A stretch of 53,814 nucleotides of DNA. Origin: Intestinimonas sp. (GTDB lineage Bacteria > Bacillota > Clostridia > Oscillospirales > Oscillospiraceae). Below the pieces are notes generated by a model, which had not been told where the DNA came from, searched no databases, and saw only the letters and a program-made list of their open reading frames with translations. Shown here in pieces: positions 16,154-24,417 of this stretch. Every line of letters starts with the position of its first letter. Position 1 is the stretch's first letter. Made by a program: the position numbers and the translations under genes. Location of the stretch: NCBI RefSeq assembly GCF_026169115.1, contig NZ_JAPFEA010000007.1, positions 1 through 53,814 on the forward strand. The letters run 5' to 3'.

Positions 16154-18076
16154 ATGCGCGATGGTTTTGTCAAAGTCGCCGCCGGCACCCCGTCCATCCG
16201 GGTGGCCGACTGCCGCTATAACGCCGAACAGATCTTCACCCTTATGCGGGAGGCCCACCGGCAGGGGGTGCGGGTCCTCTGCCTGCCGGAGCTGTGCCTG
16301 ACCGGCTACACCTGTGGGGACCTCTTTCTCCAGCCCACCCTGCTCCGTGGAGCGGAGGAGGGCCTTCAGACCATTCTGGAGGCCACCAAGAACCTGGACA
16401 TGGTCACCGCCATTGGCCTGCCGGTATGGAACAAATGGAACAACAAATTGTATAATTGCGCGGCAGTGATACAAAACGGAGAAATCTTGGGGCTGACCCC
16501 CAAGACCCATCTGCCCAACTATGGGGAATTTTACGAACAGCGATGGTTTGCCTCGGGCGCCGGGGTGGACACCATGGTTTCCCTGTGCGGTCAGGAGGTA
16601 TCCCTGTCGGATACGGAGCTGTATGCCTGCAACGATATGCCCAACCTGGTGCTCGGGGTGGAGATCTGCGAGGACCTGTGGGCGCCGGAGCCCCCCTCCA
16701 TCCGGGCGGCCCGGGCGGGCGCCACACTCATCCTCAACCTCTCCGCCTCCAATGAGACGGTGGGCAAGGCCGCCTACCGCCGTTCTCTGGTGTGCGGTCA
16801 GTCAGGGCGGTTGCTGTGCGGCTACGTCTACGCCGACGCCGGAGAGGGCGAATCCTCCACCGACCTGGTCTTCGCCGGCCACAACATGATCGCCGAAAAC
16901 GGCGTCCTCCTGGCTGAGCGGCGCTTCGCCGCCGGCCTGACCGTCAGTGAGATCGACATAAACCGGCTGACCTATGAGCGGCAGCGGATGAACACCTACC
17001 GGGGCGACCCCAATCAGGAGTGCTACCGCATTTCCTTCGACCTGGACCTCGGTGATACCCACCTGACCCGGCCCGTCTCCCCCACCCCCTTCGTCCCCGC
17101 CGACAAGGCAGACCGGGCCGAGCGGTGCAACGAGATTTTGTATGTGGCGGCTCTGGGTCTCAAGAAGCGGCTGGAGCACACCCAGGCCAAGACGGCGGTG
17201 GTGGGCCTCTCCGGCGGCCTGGACTCCACCCTGGCCGTCCTCATCACGGCAGTGGCGATGCAGATGCTGGGCCGCCCCGCCACCGACATCATCGCCGTCA
17301 CCATGCCCTGCTTCGGCACCACCGACCGGACCAAGTCCAATGCGGTGCTGCTCTCTGAGCGGCTGGGCTGCACCCTCAAGACCATCGACATCGGCGAGGC
17401 GGTGAAGCAGCACTTCCGGGACATCGGCCAGTCCATGGCCGACCACGACGTGACCTTTGAAAATGGTCAGGCCCGGGAGCGGACCCAGGTCCTCATGGAC
17501 ATCGCCAACCAGACGGGCGGCCTGGTCATCGGCACCGGCGACCTCTCCGAGCTGGCCCTGGGCTGGTGTACCTACAACGGCGACCACATGAGCAACTACG
17601 CCGTCAACGCCGGCATCCCCAAGACCCTGGTGCGCCATCTGGTGGGCTATGTGGCCGGGGACAAGGCGGAGGAGGACCGGCAGCTCTCCGACGTTCTCTC
17701 CGACATCCTGGATACCCCCGTCTCCCCGGAGCTCCTCCCCGCCATTGAGGGGAAGATCGCCCAGAAGACCGAGGCCCTGGTGGGCCCCTATGAGCTCCAC
17801 GACTTCTTCCTCTATTACGCCGTCCGCTGGGCCTTCCCGCCCAGGAAGATCCTCCGGCTGGCCGAGCACGCCTTTGGCCGCAGCTATGACCGGGCCACCA
17901 TCCTCAAATGGGAGCGGACCTTCTACCGCCGCTTCTTCTCCCAGCAGTTCAAGCGTTCCTGCCTGACCGATGGGCCCAAGGTGGGCTCTGTGGCCCTCAG
18001 CCCCCGGGGGGACTGGAAGATGCCGTCCGACGCGGTGGCCGCCCTCTGGCTGGAGGAGCTGGAGGGGTTGGAATAA
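16154..18076 (+). CDS. nadE: Glutamine-dependent NAD+ synthetase
   Basis: 640 residues, normal for the two-domain enzyme. The N-terminal nitrilase-like glutaminase domain (about 1-290) shows the Glu (E46 in [10 protein letters not shown]), the Lys in [14 protein letters not shown] and the Cys in GVEICEDLW. The C-terminal synthetase domain has the ATP PPi loop SGGLDSTLA and [12 protein letters not shown]. It makes NAD+ from deamido-NAD+, ATP and glutamine in the cytoplasm. ATG 16154 is preferred over ATG 16148 because AGGAGG is 8 bp from the former and only 2 from the latter. It is a single-gene unit with its own promoter and terminator. Confidence 0.95.
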   Translation: MRDGFVKVAAGTPSIRVADCRYNAEQIFTLMREAHRQGVRVLCLPELCLTGYTCGDLFLQPTLLRGAEEGLQTILEATKNLDMVTAIGLPVWNKWNNKLYNCAAVIQNGEILGLTPKTHLPNYGEFYEQRWFASGAGVDTMVSLCGQEVSLSDTELYACNDMPNLVLGVEICEDLWAPEPPSIRAARAGATLILNLSASNETVGKAAYRRSLVCGQSGRLLCGYVYADAGEGESSTDLVFAGHNMIAENGVLLAERRFAAGLTVSEIDINRLTYERQRMNTYRGDPNQECYRISFDLDLGDTHLTRPVSPTPFVPADKADRAERCNEILYVAALGLKKRLEHTQAKTAVVGLSGGLDSTLAVLITAVAMQMLGRPATDIIAVTMPCFGTTDRTKSNAVLLSERLGCTLKTIDIGEAVKQHFRDIGQSMADHDVTFENGQARERTQVLMDIANQTGGLVIGTGDLSELALGWCTYNGDHMSNYAVNAGIPKTLVRHLVGYVAGDKAEEDRQLSDVLSDILDTPVSPELLPAIEGKIAQKTEALVGPYELHDFFLYYAVRWAFPPRKILRLAEHAFGRSYDRATILKWERTFYRRFFSQQFKRSCLTDGPKVGSVALSPRGDWKMPSDAVAALWLEELEGLE

Positions 18077-18090
18077 AGTTTTTTCACGCC

Positions 18091-18124
18091 AAAGAGGCGG
18101 AGCCACACGGCTCCGCCTCTTTTC
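18091..18124. terminator. Bidirectional terminator between nadE and the ABC permease
   Basis: 14-bp perfect stem (18091-18104 and 18109-18122), 4-nt loop, TTTT on both sides. Confidence 0.9.
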
Positions 18125-18131
18125 CATGGGT

Positions 18132-19994
18132 TCAACGGGTCCGCAGTCCGTTTCCACGGACCACGGTCCGGGCGCCGAAGTAGGTGGCCAGGAAGTAGGC
18201 CCCGTAGATGACAAAGAGAAGGGCGGCGGTGACCAGGGAGCTCTGGACCGAGTCCACCTGGCCCACCACGGAGATAACGGCGTTGGCCGCCGTCATGCCC
18301 ACCACGGAGTGGACCGCCGCCAGGGCCAGGGGAAGGAAGAAGGAGAGGAAGACCTGGGTGAAGACGGCCCGGTCCCGCATCCCCTCCGGCGCGCCCAGCC
18401 GGGCCAGAACGGCATAGCGTTTCTGGTCATCGGCTGCCTGGGAGAGCTGCTGGAGGGCCAGCACCGCCGCGGCGGTGACCAGGAAGACCAGCCCCAGGTA
18501 GAGCCCCATGAAGAGGACCAGGATCTTGGTGCCCATATTTTCCAGGTAGATCTGGAGCCGGGTGTCCAGACGGTAGGAGCCGGTCTGGGCGAAGCCCTGG
18601 GACTGCACTGCGGCGGTGAGGGCGGTCTCGGCGGTCTGGGGGTCCCCGGCGAAGTTGCCCACGAAGATCTGCCGCCGGACGGAGAGGGTGGCCGCCGTGG
18701 CGTCGTCCACCACAAGATAGGCCCCCACGCCGGAGAAGCCGGTGACCAGGGTGGCGGTCCCGAGCTGGGGCAGACTCTCTTCGGAAAGTCCGGCCCGCCC
18801 CTGGAGGGCCATAAGGGCGTTGTAGTCGGTGAGGGAGATCACCACGTCCGACGAGCCCTGACCGGGGACGGTGATGCCGGCGTCGTTGTAGTAGAGGTCG
18901 CAGGACCGGGTGGCCGTCAGCTCGGTCTCGGCGTCAAAGCCATTTTCCGTGAGGAGGGCGGGGATATCGGTGGGGGAGACGTCCCCGCTGTAATTCTGGA
19001 TGGTGAAATCGTAGGGGGCGGAGGCGTCGGTGGTGGCGCCGATGGTGTGGTTGAGTCCCACGCAGCAGGCGGTGACGCCGATGGCCAGGAGGAGCAGGAG
19101 ACAGATCACCGTCATGGAGACATAGGTGGTGTGGATACGGCTGTTGAACTGCCGGAGCACGAACATGTTGAGCCCCTTGTAGTAGAGCCCCTTCCGGACC
19201 TTCACCAGCCGCAGCAGGAAGCCGGAGAGGGAGCGGAAAAAGAGCAGGGTGCCCAGGGTGCCGAGGGCCAGCATGAGGAAAAAGAGGGGGTCGATGTAGA
19301 GCAGCCCCCGGACGAGCAGCATGGTATAGGCGATGAGCAGCAGGGCTACCCCCAGGAGAAAGGTGAGCACGCTCTGCCACAGGGGAGGCTCCCGCAGTTC
19401 CTCGTTTTTCCGCCCGCCCTGGATGAGGTCAATGAGCCTGGCCCGGGAGACGGAGAGACCGGTGAAGAGCACGACCACCAGGAAGATGACGCCGAAGTAG
19501 AGGACGGTCTTGACGATGGTCTTCCCTGACAGGATGAGCCCGAAGGATTCCCCGGCGGGGTAGAAGGCAAACATGGACATGGTGAGAAGGCCCAGGCCGT
19601 GGGAGAGGAGGACGCCCAGCAGCAGGCCGGCCCCCAGGGACAGAAGGCCGATGACCAGGGTCTCCAGCACCAGCAGCAATGAGACCTTGACCGTGGGCAG
19701 ACCCAGGAGGAAATAGGTGGCCAGCTCCCGTTTCCGCCGCTTCATAAGGAAGGTGTTGGCGTAGAGGACCAGACAGGCCAGCACCACCGACACAAAGACG
19801 GAGAACACGTCCATGAGAATGAGGATGGTGTCCACGATGTAGTGGGCCGACTGGGCGAGCATCTGCATGCACCACTGGCTCTCCAGAGAGTTGAAAATGT
19901 AGAAGATGCACACGCCGAAGGTGAGGGTGAGGAAGTAGACGGCATAGTCCTTCAGGCTCCGGGTGACGTTGCGCAGGGCCAGCTTACAGAACAT
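18132..19994 (-). CDS. FtsX-like (BceB-type) ABC transporter permease
   Basis: 620 residues. N-terminal KLALRNVTRSLKDYAVYFLTLTFGV is the typical opening of BceB-type permeases. There are about ten helices and a large extracellular domain between helices 7 and 8 (about residues 310-510), which in BceB senses or binds peptide antibiotics or lipid II-cycle intermediates. With the ATPase it forms a BceAB-like complex for resistance and sensing. ATG 19994 sits 8-11 bp after GGAGGTG; a GTG at 20006 overlaps that site and is less likely. It overlaps the ATPase gene by 11 bp. Unusually, no BceRS two-component pair lies next to it. Confidence 0.9.
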   Translation of the reverse strand: MFCKLALRNVTRSLKDYAVYFLTLTFGVCIFYIFNSLESQWCMQMLAQSAHYIVDTILILMDVFSVFVSVVLACLVLYANTFLMKRRKRELATYFLLGLPTVKVSLLLVLETLVIGLLSLGAGLLLGVLLSHGLGLLTMSMFAFYPAGESFGLILSGKTIVKTVLYFGVIFLVVVLFTGLSVSRARLIDLIQGGRKNEELREPPLWQSVLTFLLGVALLLIAYTMLLVRGLLYIDPLFFLMLALGTLGTLLFFRSLSGFLLRLVKVRKGLYYKGLNMFVLRQFNSRIHTTYVSMTVICLLLLLAIGVTACCVGLNHTIGATTDASAPYDFTIQNYSGDVSPTDIPALLTENGFDAETELTATRSCDLYYNDAGITVPGQGSSDVVISLTDYNALMALQGRAGLSEESLPQLGTATLVTGFSGVGAYLVVDDATAATLSVRRQIFVGNFAGDPQTAETALTAAVQSQGFAQTGSYRLDTRLQIYLENMGTKILVLFMGLYLGLVFLVTAAAVLALQQLSQAADDQKRYAVLARLGAPEGMRDRAVFTQVFLSFFLPLALAAVHSVVGMTAANAVISVVGQVDSVQSSLVTAALLFVIYGAYFLATYFGARTVVRGNGLRTR

Positions 19995-20751
19995 CGGCGC
20001 TGTCACCTCCGAGCATGCTCACCACGCCCAGGATCTGGGCGAAAAAGGCTTTGCGGTCCAGCTCTCCCCGGCGCAGCTCCCGGTAGAGGACGCCGTCCTT
20101 GATGAAGAGGATGCGCCGGCACCAGGAGGCGGTAAAGGCGTCGTGGGTGACCATGAGAATGGTGGTCCCCTCCTCCCGGTTGAGGGCGGAGAGCTGCCGC
20201 AGCAGCTGCCCTGCCGCCTTGGAGTCCAGTGCGCCGGTGGGCTCGTCGGCCAGCACCAGGGCGGGCCGGGTGAGGATGGCCCGGGCGGCGGCCACCCGCT
20301 GCTGCTCGCCGCCGGACATCTGGTAGGGGTACTTGTCCAGCACGCCTTCCAGGCCCAGCAGCCCGGCGGTCTCCCGAACCCGGCCCTCGATGACCCTGGG
20401 GGAAACGCCCAGGATGGTGAGGGACAGGGCCATGTTCTCAAAGCCGGTGAGGGTGTCCAGCAGGTTGCAGTCCTGGAAGATGAAGCCCAGCCGCTCCCGC
20501 CGGAACCGGGAGAGGGCCTTTCCCCTCAGAGCGGTGAGGTCGGTGCCCTCCACGGTGATGGAGCCGCCGGTGGGCCGGTCGATGGTGGAGATGCAGTTCA
20601 AAAGGGTGGTCTTGCCGGAGCCGGAGGCCCCCATGATGCCGGTGAACTCCCCCTCCTCCACCGTAAAGCTCAGGTCGCTGAGGGCCTGGGTGCGGCTGCC
20701 TTTGCCGCCGTAGACCTTTTGCAGGTGGGATACAGTCAATATGGGTTCCAT
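19984..20751 (-). CDS. ABC transporter ATP-binding protein (BceA-type)
   Basis: 255 residues, cytoplasmic. Walker A GASGSGKTT (about 41-49), Q-loop FIFQDCN, signature MSGGEQQR, Walker B ALVLADEPTGALD and H-loop VTHD are all intact. The MacB/BceA subfamily fits with the downstream FtsX-like permease. The start ATG is 11 bp from AAGGAGG, and this ribosome site is buried in a 13-bp perfect hairpin (see separate entry), hinting at translational or repressor control. Confidence 0.93.
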   Translation of the reverse strand: MEPILTVSHLQKVYGGKGSRTQALSDLSFTVEEGEFTGIMGASGSGKTTLLNCISTIDRPTGGSITVEGTDLTALRGKALSRFRRERLGFIFQDCNLLDTLTGFENMALSLTILGVSPRVIEGRVRETAGLLGLEGVLDKYPYQMSGGEQQRVAAARAILTRPALVLADEPTGALDSKAAGQLLRQLSALNREEGTTILMVTHDAFTASWCRRILFIKDGVLYRELRRGELDRKAFFAQILGVVSMLGGDSADVL

Positions 20752-20762
20752 AAGAAAGAAGA

Positions 20763-20799
20763 CCTCCTTCGTGATGCTGTTATGCTATCACGAAGGAGG
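20763..20799 (-). promoter_or_regulatory. 13-bp perfect dyad covering the ribosome site of the BceA-type gene
   Basis: Arms 20763-20775 and 20787-20799, 11-nt loop. On the minus-strand mRNA the 3' arm carries AAGGAGG, so folding would hide it; the 5' arm is an exact anti-SD. As DNA it could equally be a repressor operator. No T-run follows, so it is not a terminator. Confidence 0.7.
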
Positions 20800-20850
20800 T
20801 AAGGGTCTCTTGAGAAGGAGTGAAGAAAAGATAAAGTTTTCCCGTCGCCC

Positions 20851-22185
20851 TCAGGTGGGCCGATGGAAGCGGATGGAGAGGGTGACGGGCCCCAGGGGAA
20901 GCTCCAGCCGGTGGTGCAGGGAAGCGTGGGACCTGTCGCAGAGGCCGTCCCGCAGGAGGACGTCCATGCGGAAAACGGAGAGGAGGACCCCCATCAAAAG
21001 GCTGTTCAGCAGCAGATAGGCCACGCCGAAGGAGAGAAAGGGGAGGGAGAGGGGGACCCAGGGGAAATAACCCAGGTTGAAGAGCAGATAAAATACGCCT
21101 TGAAGGAGCAGAGGGAGGAGGGCGGAAAGGGCCAGGAGCTTTCCCGTCCGGCTCCGGAGCCGCGCCACCCGCCGCAGCAGCAAAAGGGCGGCCAGGGCCA
21201 GGAGGACGGCGGTAAGAAGGAAGACCCACCGGCCCGCCTGCCGGGCCAGAAAGGCCAGCATCAGGTCGGTACTGCCCAGGACGTTGCCGAAAAGGTCTGG
21301 GTCTGGGCCCTGGCGCAGGTGGAGAAAGAGGTATCCGGCGCCGTTGGGCTCCAGCTCCGGGTGGAGGAAGACGGTCAGCCGCCGGAGCAGGCTGCTGTGC
21401 TGTCTGACCAGGAGGAGTAGAATACCAAAATAGAGAAGGGTGGGGGTCAGGCTCAAAAGCAGATGCTTCCACCGCTTTCCGGCAAACCAGCCCAGCCCCG
21501 CCGCCGCCAGGAGCACCAGGGTCATGACGGCGCCGGAGAGCAGATAGGCGGCGGAGGAGGGGACCAGCAGGGCGGGAAGGGGAAGGACCCAGGCGGCCAG
21601 GGCGCAGAGGAGGACGGTGGCGGTCCCCTTGCCCCGGAGCCGGCACAGCAGGGCGGCATAGAGGACGGGCAGGAGGAGGGCCACATACAGGGCCGTGGGA
21701 CGCCAGGTCCCATTGGTGCCCAGAACGGCCCATACAACGGCGGCTATGGTCAGCACGACTGCCCACCAGCGCCGGAGGAGGAGGGTACAGTCGGAGAACC
21801 ACATCCCGCACAAAAGGGCAAGGGCGATGGGTACCCACACGGCCTGACGGGCATAGAGGTCCATCATCCCCTGCCCGCTGGCCTGATAGGTCATGAACTG
21901 AAGGAGAAGACCGGCCAAAGCCAGAAGGAGGGCGGCCAGGGCCAGCCACCAACAGTTTTTGGGACGGTGGAGCCGGTCCAGGTCCTTGCCTACGGTTTCC
22001 GGGTCCCCCATCTCGGCCACCGCACGGTCCAGGGCGTCACGCTCCTCCAGGCCCTGGGCCTGGTAGTCGGCTGCCTGGTCGGCGATGTGGTCGGAGAGCT
22101 CCCGCAGCAGAGGACCGCGGGCCCGCCGCCAGCGGATCTGGTCCCCTACGGCGGCGAGGTAATCCCCCAGGATCTCACGCGCCAC
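20851..22185 (-). CDS. Permease-prefix-domain multi-pass membrane protein
   Basis: 444 residues. A cytoplasmic N-terminal region of about 75 residues has the pattern LRELSDHIADQAADYQ followed by ALDRAVAEMGDPETVG. This is the permease prefix/DUF1700-like domain common in proteins paired with PadR regulators. About ten membrane helices follow, with no enzyme motif. The likely start is GTG 22185, which follows AAGGGGG and overlaps the padR-type gene by 11 bp; the longer frame lies wholly inside that gene. Function unknown. PadR-linked members of this type are often involved in envelope stress or drug response (inference from family context). Confidence 0.75.
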   Translation of the reverse strand: MAREILGDYLAAVGDQIRWRRARGPLLRELSDHIADQAADYQAQGLEERDALDRAVAEMGDPETVGKDLDRLHRPKNCWWLALAALLLALAGLLLQFMTYQASGQGMMDLYARQAVWVPIALALLCGMWFSDCTLLLRRWWAVVLTIAAVVWAVLGTNGTWRPTALYVALLLPVLYAALLCRLRGKGTATVLLCALAAWVLPLPALLVPSSAAYLLSGAVMTLVLLAAAGLGWFAGKRWKHLLLSLTPTLLYFGILLLLVRQHSSLLRRLTVFLHPELEPNGAGYLFLHLRQGPDPDLFGNVLGSTDLMLAFLARQAGRWVFLLTAVLLALAALLLLRRVARLRSRTGKLLALSALLPLLLQGVFYLLFNLGYFPWVPLSLPFLSFGVAYLLLNSLLMGVLLSVFRMDVLLRDGLCDRSHASLHHRLELPLGPVTLSIRFHRPT

Positions 22186-22513
22186 AGAATACGCCCCCTT
22201 CCAGCACGCCCCGGACCCCGTCGGCATAGGTTCGCCACTGCTCCGCCTGCTCGGCCAGGGCGGCACGGCCCGCCGAGGTGATGGCGTAGTACCGCCGCAC
22301 CCGGCCCCCCGCCTCCCCGTCCCGGGCGGTGACATAGCCCTGGGCCTCCAGACCGTGGAGGAGGGGGTAGAGGGTCCCCGCCTTTAAGTCGAAGACGTGA
22401 TTGGATCGCTCCCGCAGAGCGGAGATCATCTGGTAGCCGTACATCTCTTCCTGGGAGAGAAGGGAGAGCAACAGCATCCCGGTCCCTCCGGGGAGATTCC
22501 TTTCCCGCGCCAT
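22175..22513 (-). CDS. PadR family transcriptional regulator
   Basis: 112 residues. Winged-helix domain with MLLLSLLSQEEMYGYQMI and LKAGTLYPLLHGLEAQGYV, the signature recognition region of PadR proteins, then the wing with RRYYAITSAGR and a C-terminal dimer helix. Such proteins repress their own operon and nearby transport genes. A perfect dyad lies between the -10 and the start codon, and the next gene overlaps it by 11 bp, so autoregulation of the two-gene operon is likely. Confidence 0.93.
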   Translation of the reverse strand: MARERNLPGGTGMLLLSLLSQEEMYGYQMISALRERSNHVFDLKAGTLYPLLHGLEAQGYVTARDGEAGGRVRRYYAITSAGRAALAEQAEQWRTYADGVRGVLEGGVFCGA

Positions 22514-22526
22514 GGCAAGACCTCCT

Positions 22527-22549
22527 AATAGATAGATATTCTATCTATT
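22527..22549 (-). promoter_or_regulatory. Probable PadR operator
   Basis: Perfect 10-bp dyad AATAGATAGA/TCTATCTATT with a 3-bp centre, directly downstream of the -10. It ends 13 bp before the padR-type start, and its TAGATA-type sequence recurs around the -35/-10 spacer. Confidence 0.75.
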
Positions 22550-22577
22550 ATTATATCGGATATCTACCTATTGTCAA
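22550..22577 (-). promoter_or_regulatory. Promoter of the PadR operon
   Basis: Minus strand TTGACA, 16 bp, TATAAT: consensus hexamers with the operator abutting the -10. Confidence 0.88.
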
Positions 22578-22634
22578 GGGGAGAAAGGGACCGACGGAAA
22601 ACGCAAGTGTTGGCGAAGGATGGGGGATTTTGCA

Positions 22635-22663
22635 TTGTCATTTGGGGCGAGGCCGTCTATAAT
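22635..22663 (+). promoter_or_regulatory. Promoter for udk
   Basis: TTGTCA, 17 bp, TATAAT, 62 bp before the udk start. Confidence 0.8.
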
Positions 22664-22725
22664 GGGTATTGAAAGGACGACCCTCCTGGAGAGGGGAGAA
22701 AAGGAAGGACGGTGGAACAAGCCCC

Positions 22726-23343
22726 ATGGACATCATGATTATCGGCATCGCCGGCGGCACCGGCTCCGGCAAGACCACCCTGACGGAAAAGCTCAAGGAG
22801 GAGTTCCGGGAGGATGTGAGCGTCCTCTACCACGACAACTATTACCGCTCCCACAGCGCCATGCCTTACGAGGAGCGGACCAAGCTCAACTACGACCACC
22901 CGGACGCCTTCGAGACCGATCTGCTCATCCGGGACATCCAGGCCCTCCGCCGGGGGGAGACGGTGCGCTGCCCCGTTTATGACTACACCATCCATGACCG
23001 CTCCGGGGAGACGGTGGAGGTCCGGCCCACCAAGGTCATTCTCGTGGAGGGCATCCTTATCTTTGAAAATCAGACCCTCCGGGACCTCATGGACATCAAG
23101 ATCTTCGTGGACACCGACGCCGACGTGCGCATCCTCCGGCGGATCATGCGGGATGTGAAGAAGCGGGGCCGCAGCCTGGACTCGGTGGTGAAGCAATACC
23201 TCACCACGGTCAAGCCCATGCACGAGCAGTTCGTGGAGCCCTCCAAGCGGTATGCCGATATCGTGGTGCTGGAGGGCGGGCACAATCTGGTGGCTCTGGA
23301 CATGATTATCCAGCGCATCCGGAGCCATGTGTCGGGAGGATGA
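22726..23343 (+). CDS. udk: Uridine kinase
   Basis: 205 residues, the normal size. P-loop GGTGSGKTT (about 10-18), then HDNYYRSHSAMPYEER and the substrate loop NYDHPDAFETDLL, which are diagnostic for uridine/cytidine kinase. YDYTIHDR and the LID-type RRIMRDVKKRGR follow. It phosphorylates uridine and cytidine with ATP or GTP for pyrimidine salvage. The start ATG is weakly preceded by GGTGG; an internal ATG three codons later is the only alternative. Single-gene unit ending at a strong terminator. Confidence 0.94.
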   Translation: MDIMIIGIAGGTGSGKTTLTEKLKEEFREDVSVLYHDNYYRSHSAMPYEERTKLNYDHPDAFETDLLIRDIQALRRGETVRCPVYDYTIHDRSGETVEVRPTKVILVEGILIFENQTLRDLMDIKIFVDTDADVRILRRIMRDVKKRGRSLDSVVKQYLTTVKPMHEQFVEPSKRYADIVVLEGGHNLVALDMIIQRIRSHVSGG

Positions 23344-23349
23344 CCAGAC

Positions 23350-23385
23350 AAAAAGCGCCTCTGCCAGTGGGCAGAGGCGCTTTTT
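23350..23385. terminator. Bidirectional terminator after udk
   Basis: 16-bp stem (23350-23365 and 23370-23385), with A- and T-runs inside the arms, serving udk and the convergent MBL gene. Confidence 0.92.
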
Positions 23386-23386
23386 G

Positions 23387-24208
23387 TCATAGGGTGAACT
23401 GGCTCCCGGCGCCGATCCAGTGGATGCGGCCGGGCAGCTTCTGCTGCAAACGCTGGAAAGAGGCGGAGCCGGTGCAGTGGCAGGTGTAGTACTGGGTGGG
23501 CCAGGCGGCCAGGGCGTCGCCGATGGCGTCCAGCGTATCGCCGGAGGCATTTCCGCCGTCCCTGGGGTTGGACAGGTGGAAGCCGCCCACCACCGCGTCC
23601 ATGGGCCGGCCAGAGAGCTCCATGGCCCGGTCCAGGATGTTGAGGATGCCCCGGTGGGAGCAGCCGGTGAGCAGGACCCGGCGGTCCCCCTCCGCCAGGA
23701 GGAGGTTCTGCTCGTGGAGGAAGGGGTCGGTCTGGGGCTGGCCTCCTTCGCCGGAGAGATAGCCGGAGGTGTCGGGACACAGGCGGCAGCCGGACAGGGA
23801 AGAGAAGAGCCAGAGCCCGTCGTCCAGCTTCCGGTCCCCCGATACCGGGACCAGGCGGGGTTCCCCGGCCAGAGACGTCGGAAGGCCGATGTCCTCCAGG
23901 GCCCCGCTGGCCCTGCGGGTGAAGTGGGGGGTCAGAGCCCCTGCCTGCACATAGACCGGGGCCGTTTTGTTGACGGCCAGAAAGGCGGGCAGCCCGCCGC
24001 CGTGGTCCACATGGCCGTGGGACAGGACGGCCAGGTCCACCGCGGCCAGGTCCAGGCCCAGGGCGGCGGCGTTTTCCAGGAAGAGGCCGCTGGTACCGGC
24101 GTCAAAGAGAATGGAATGGTCCCGGCAGGCGATGTGCAGGCTCAGCCCGTGCTCGCAGGCGAAGGCCGGGCCGGAGGTGGTGTCATCCATCAGTACGGAA
24201 AGCAGCAT
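23387..24208 (-). CDS. MBL-fold metallohydrolase
   Basis: 273 residues. The metal motif SHGHVDHGGG (about 63-72) is intact. Further His/Asp positions occur in LTGCSHRGILNI and GGFHLSN, near the C-terminus YYTCHCTG. This arrangement, with an S-H-R-G-I-L block, fits the subfamily annotated as 7,8-dihydropterin-6-methyl-4-(beta-D-ribofuranosyl)aminobenzene 5'-phosphate synthase-like. The true substrate in Firmicutes members is unclear. ATG 24208 follows AAGGAG at 9 bp. Single gene, with a strong promoter and a 13-bp dyad upstream. Confidence 0.85.
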   Translation of the reverse strand: MLLSVLMDDTTSGPAFACEHGLSLHIACRDHSILFDAGTSGLFLENAAALGLDLAAVDLAVLSHGHVDHGGGLPAFLAVNKTAPVYVQAGALTPHFTRRASGALEDIGLPTSLAGEPRLVPVSGDRKLDDGLWLFSSLSGCRLCPDTSGYLSGEGGQPQTDPFLHEQNLLLAEGDRRVLLTGCSHRGILNILDRAMELSGRPMDAVVGGFHLSNPRDGGNASGDTLDAIGDALAAWPTQYYTCHCTGSASFQRLQQKLPGRIHWIGAGSQFTL

Positions 24209-24230
24209 CGTACGTCACTCCTTTGCCCCA

Positions 24231-24259
24231 ATGGTATGCCCCCGGAGGAAAAAAGTCAA
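24231..24259 (-). promoter_or_regulatory. Promoter for the MBL gene
   Basis: Minus strand TTGACT, 17 bp, TACCAT. Its -35 overlaps the left arm of a 13-bp perfect inverted repeat (24244-24256 with 24281-24293). Confidence 0.6.
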
Positions 24260-24293
24260 TCCCGCCCCAAAAAGATGGGAACTTTTTTCCTCC
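24244..24293. repeat. 13-bp perfect inverted repeat over the MBL -35
   Basis: Arms GGAGGAAAAAAGT and ACTTTTTTCCTCC with a 24-bp centre. It could be an operator for the MBL gene or a structural repeat between the divergent units. Confidence 0.5.
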
Positions 24294-24351
24294 TCCGCCG
24301 TCAAAGGAACAGACCCCGCCACCCGGCGACCCCAAAAAAGGGGGGCCGACC

Positions 24352-24380
24352 TATACAAAGGGGGCGGAGCCGGGTATAAT
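24352..24380 (+). promoter_or_regulatory. Promoter for the MBOAT/DHHW pair
   Basis: TATACA, 17 bp, TATAAT (24375-24380), 37 bp before the start codon. The -10 is perfect, the -35 weak. Confidence 0.55.
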
Positions 24381-24417
24381 ATCCGGGAGATATTCTGTGA
24401 AACTGAGGTGTGTGTGT

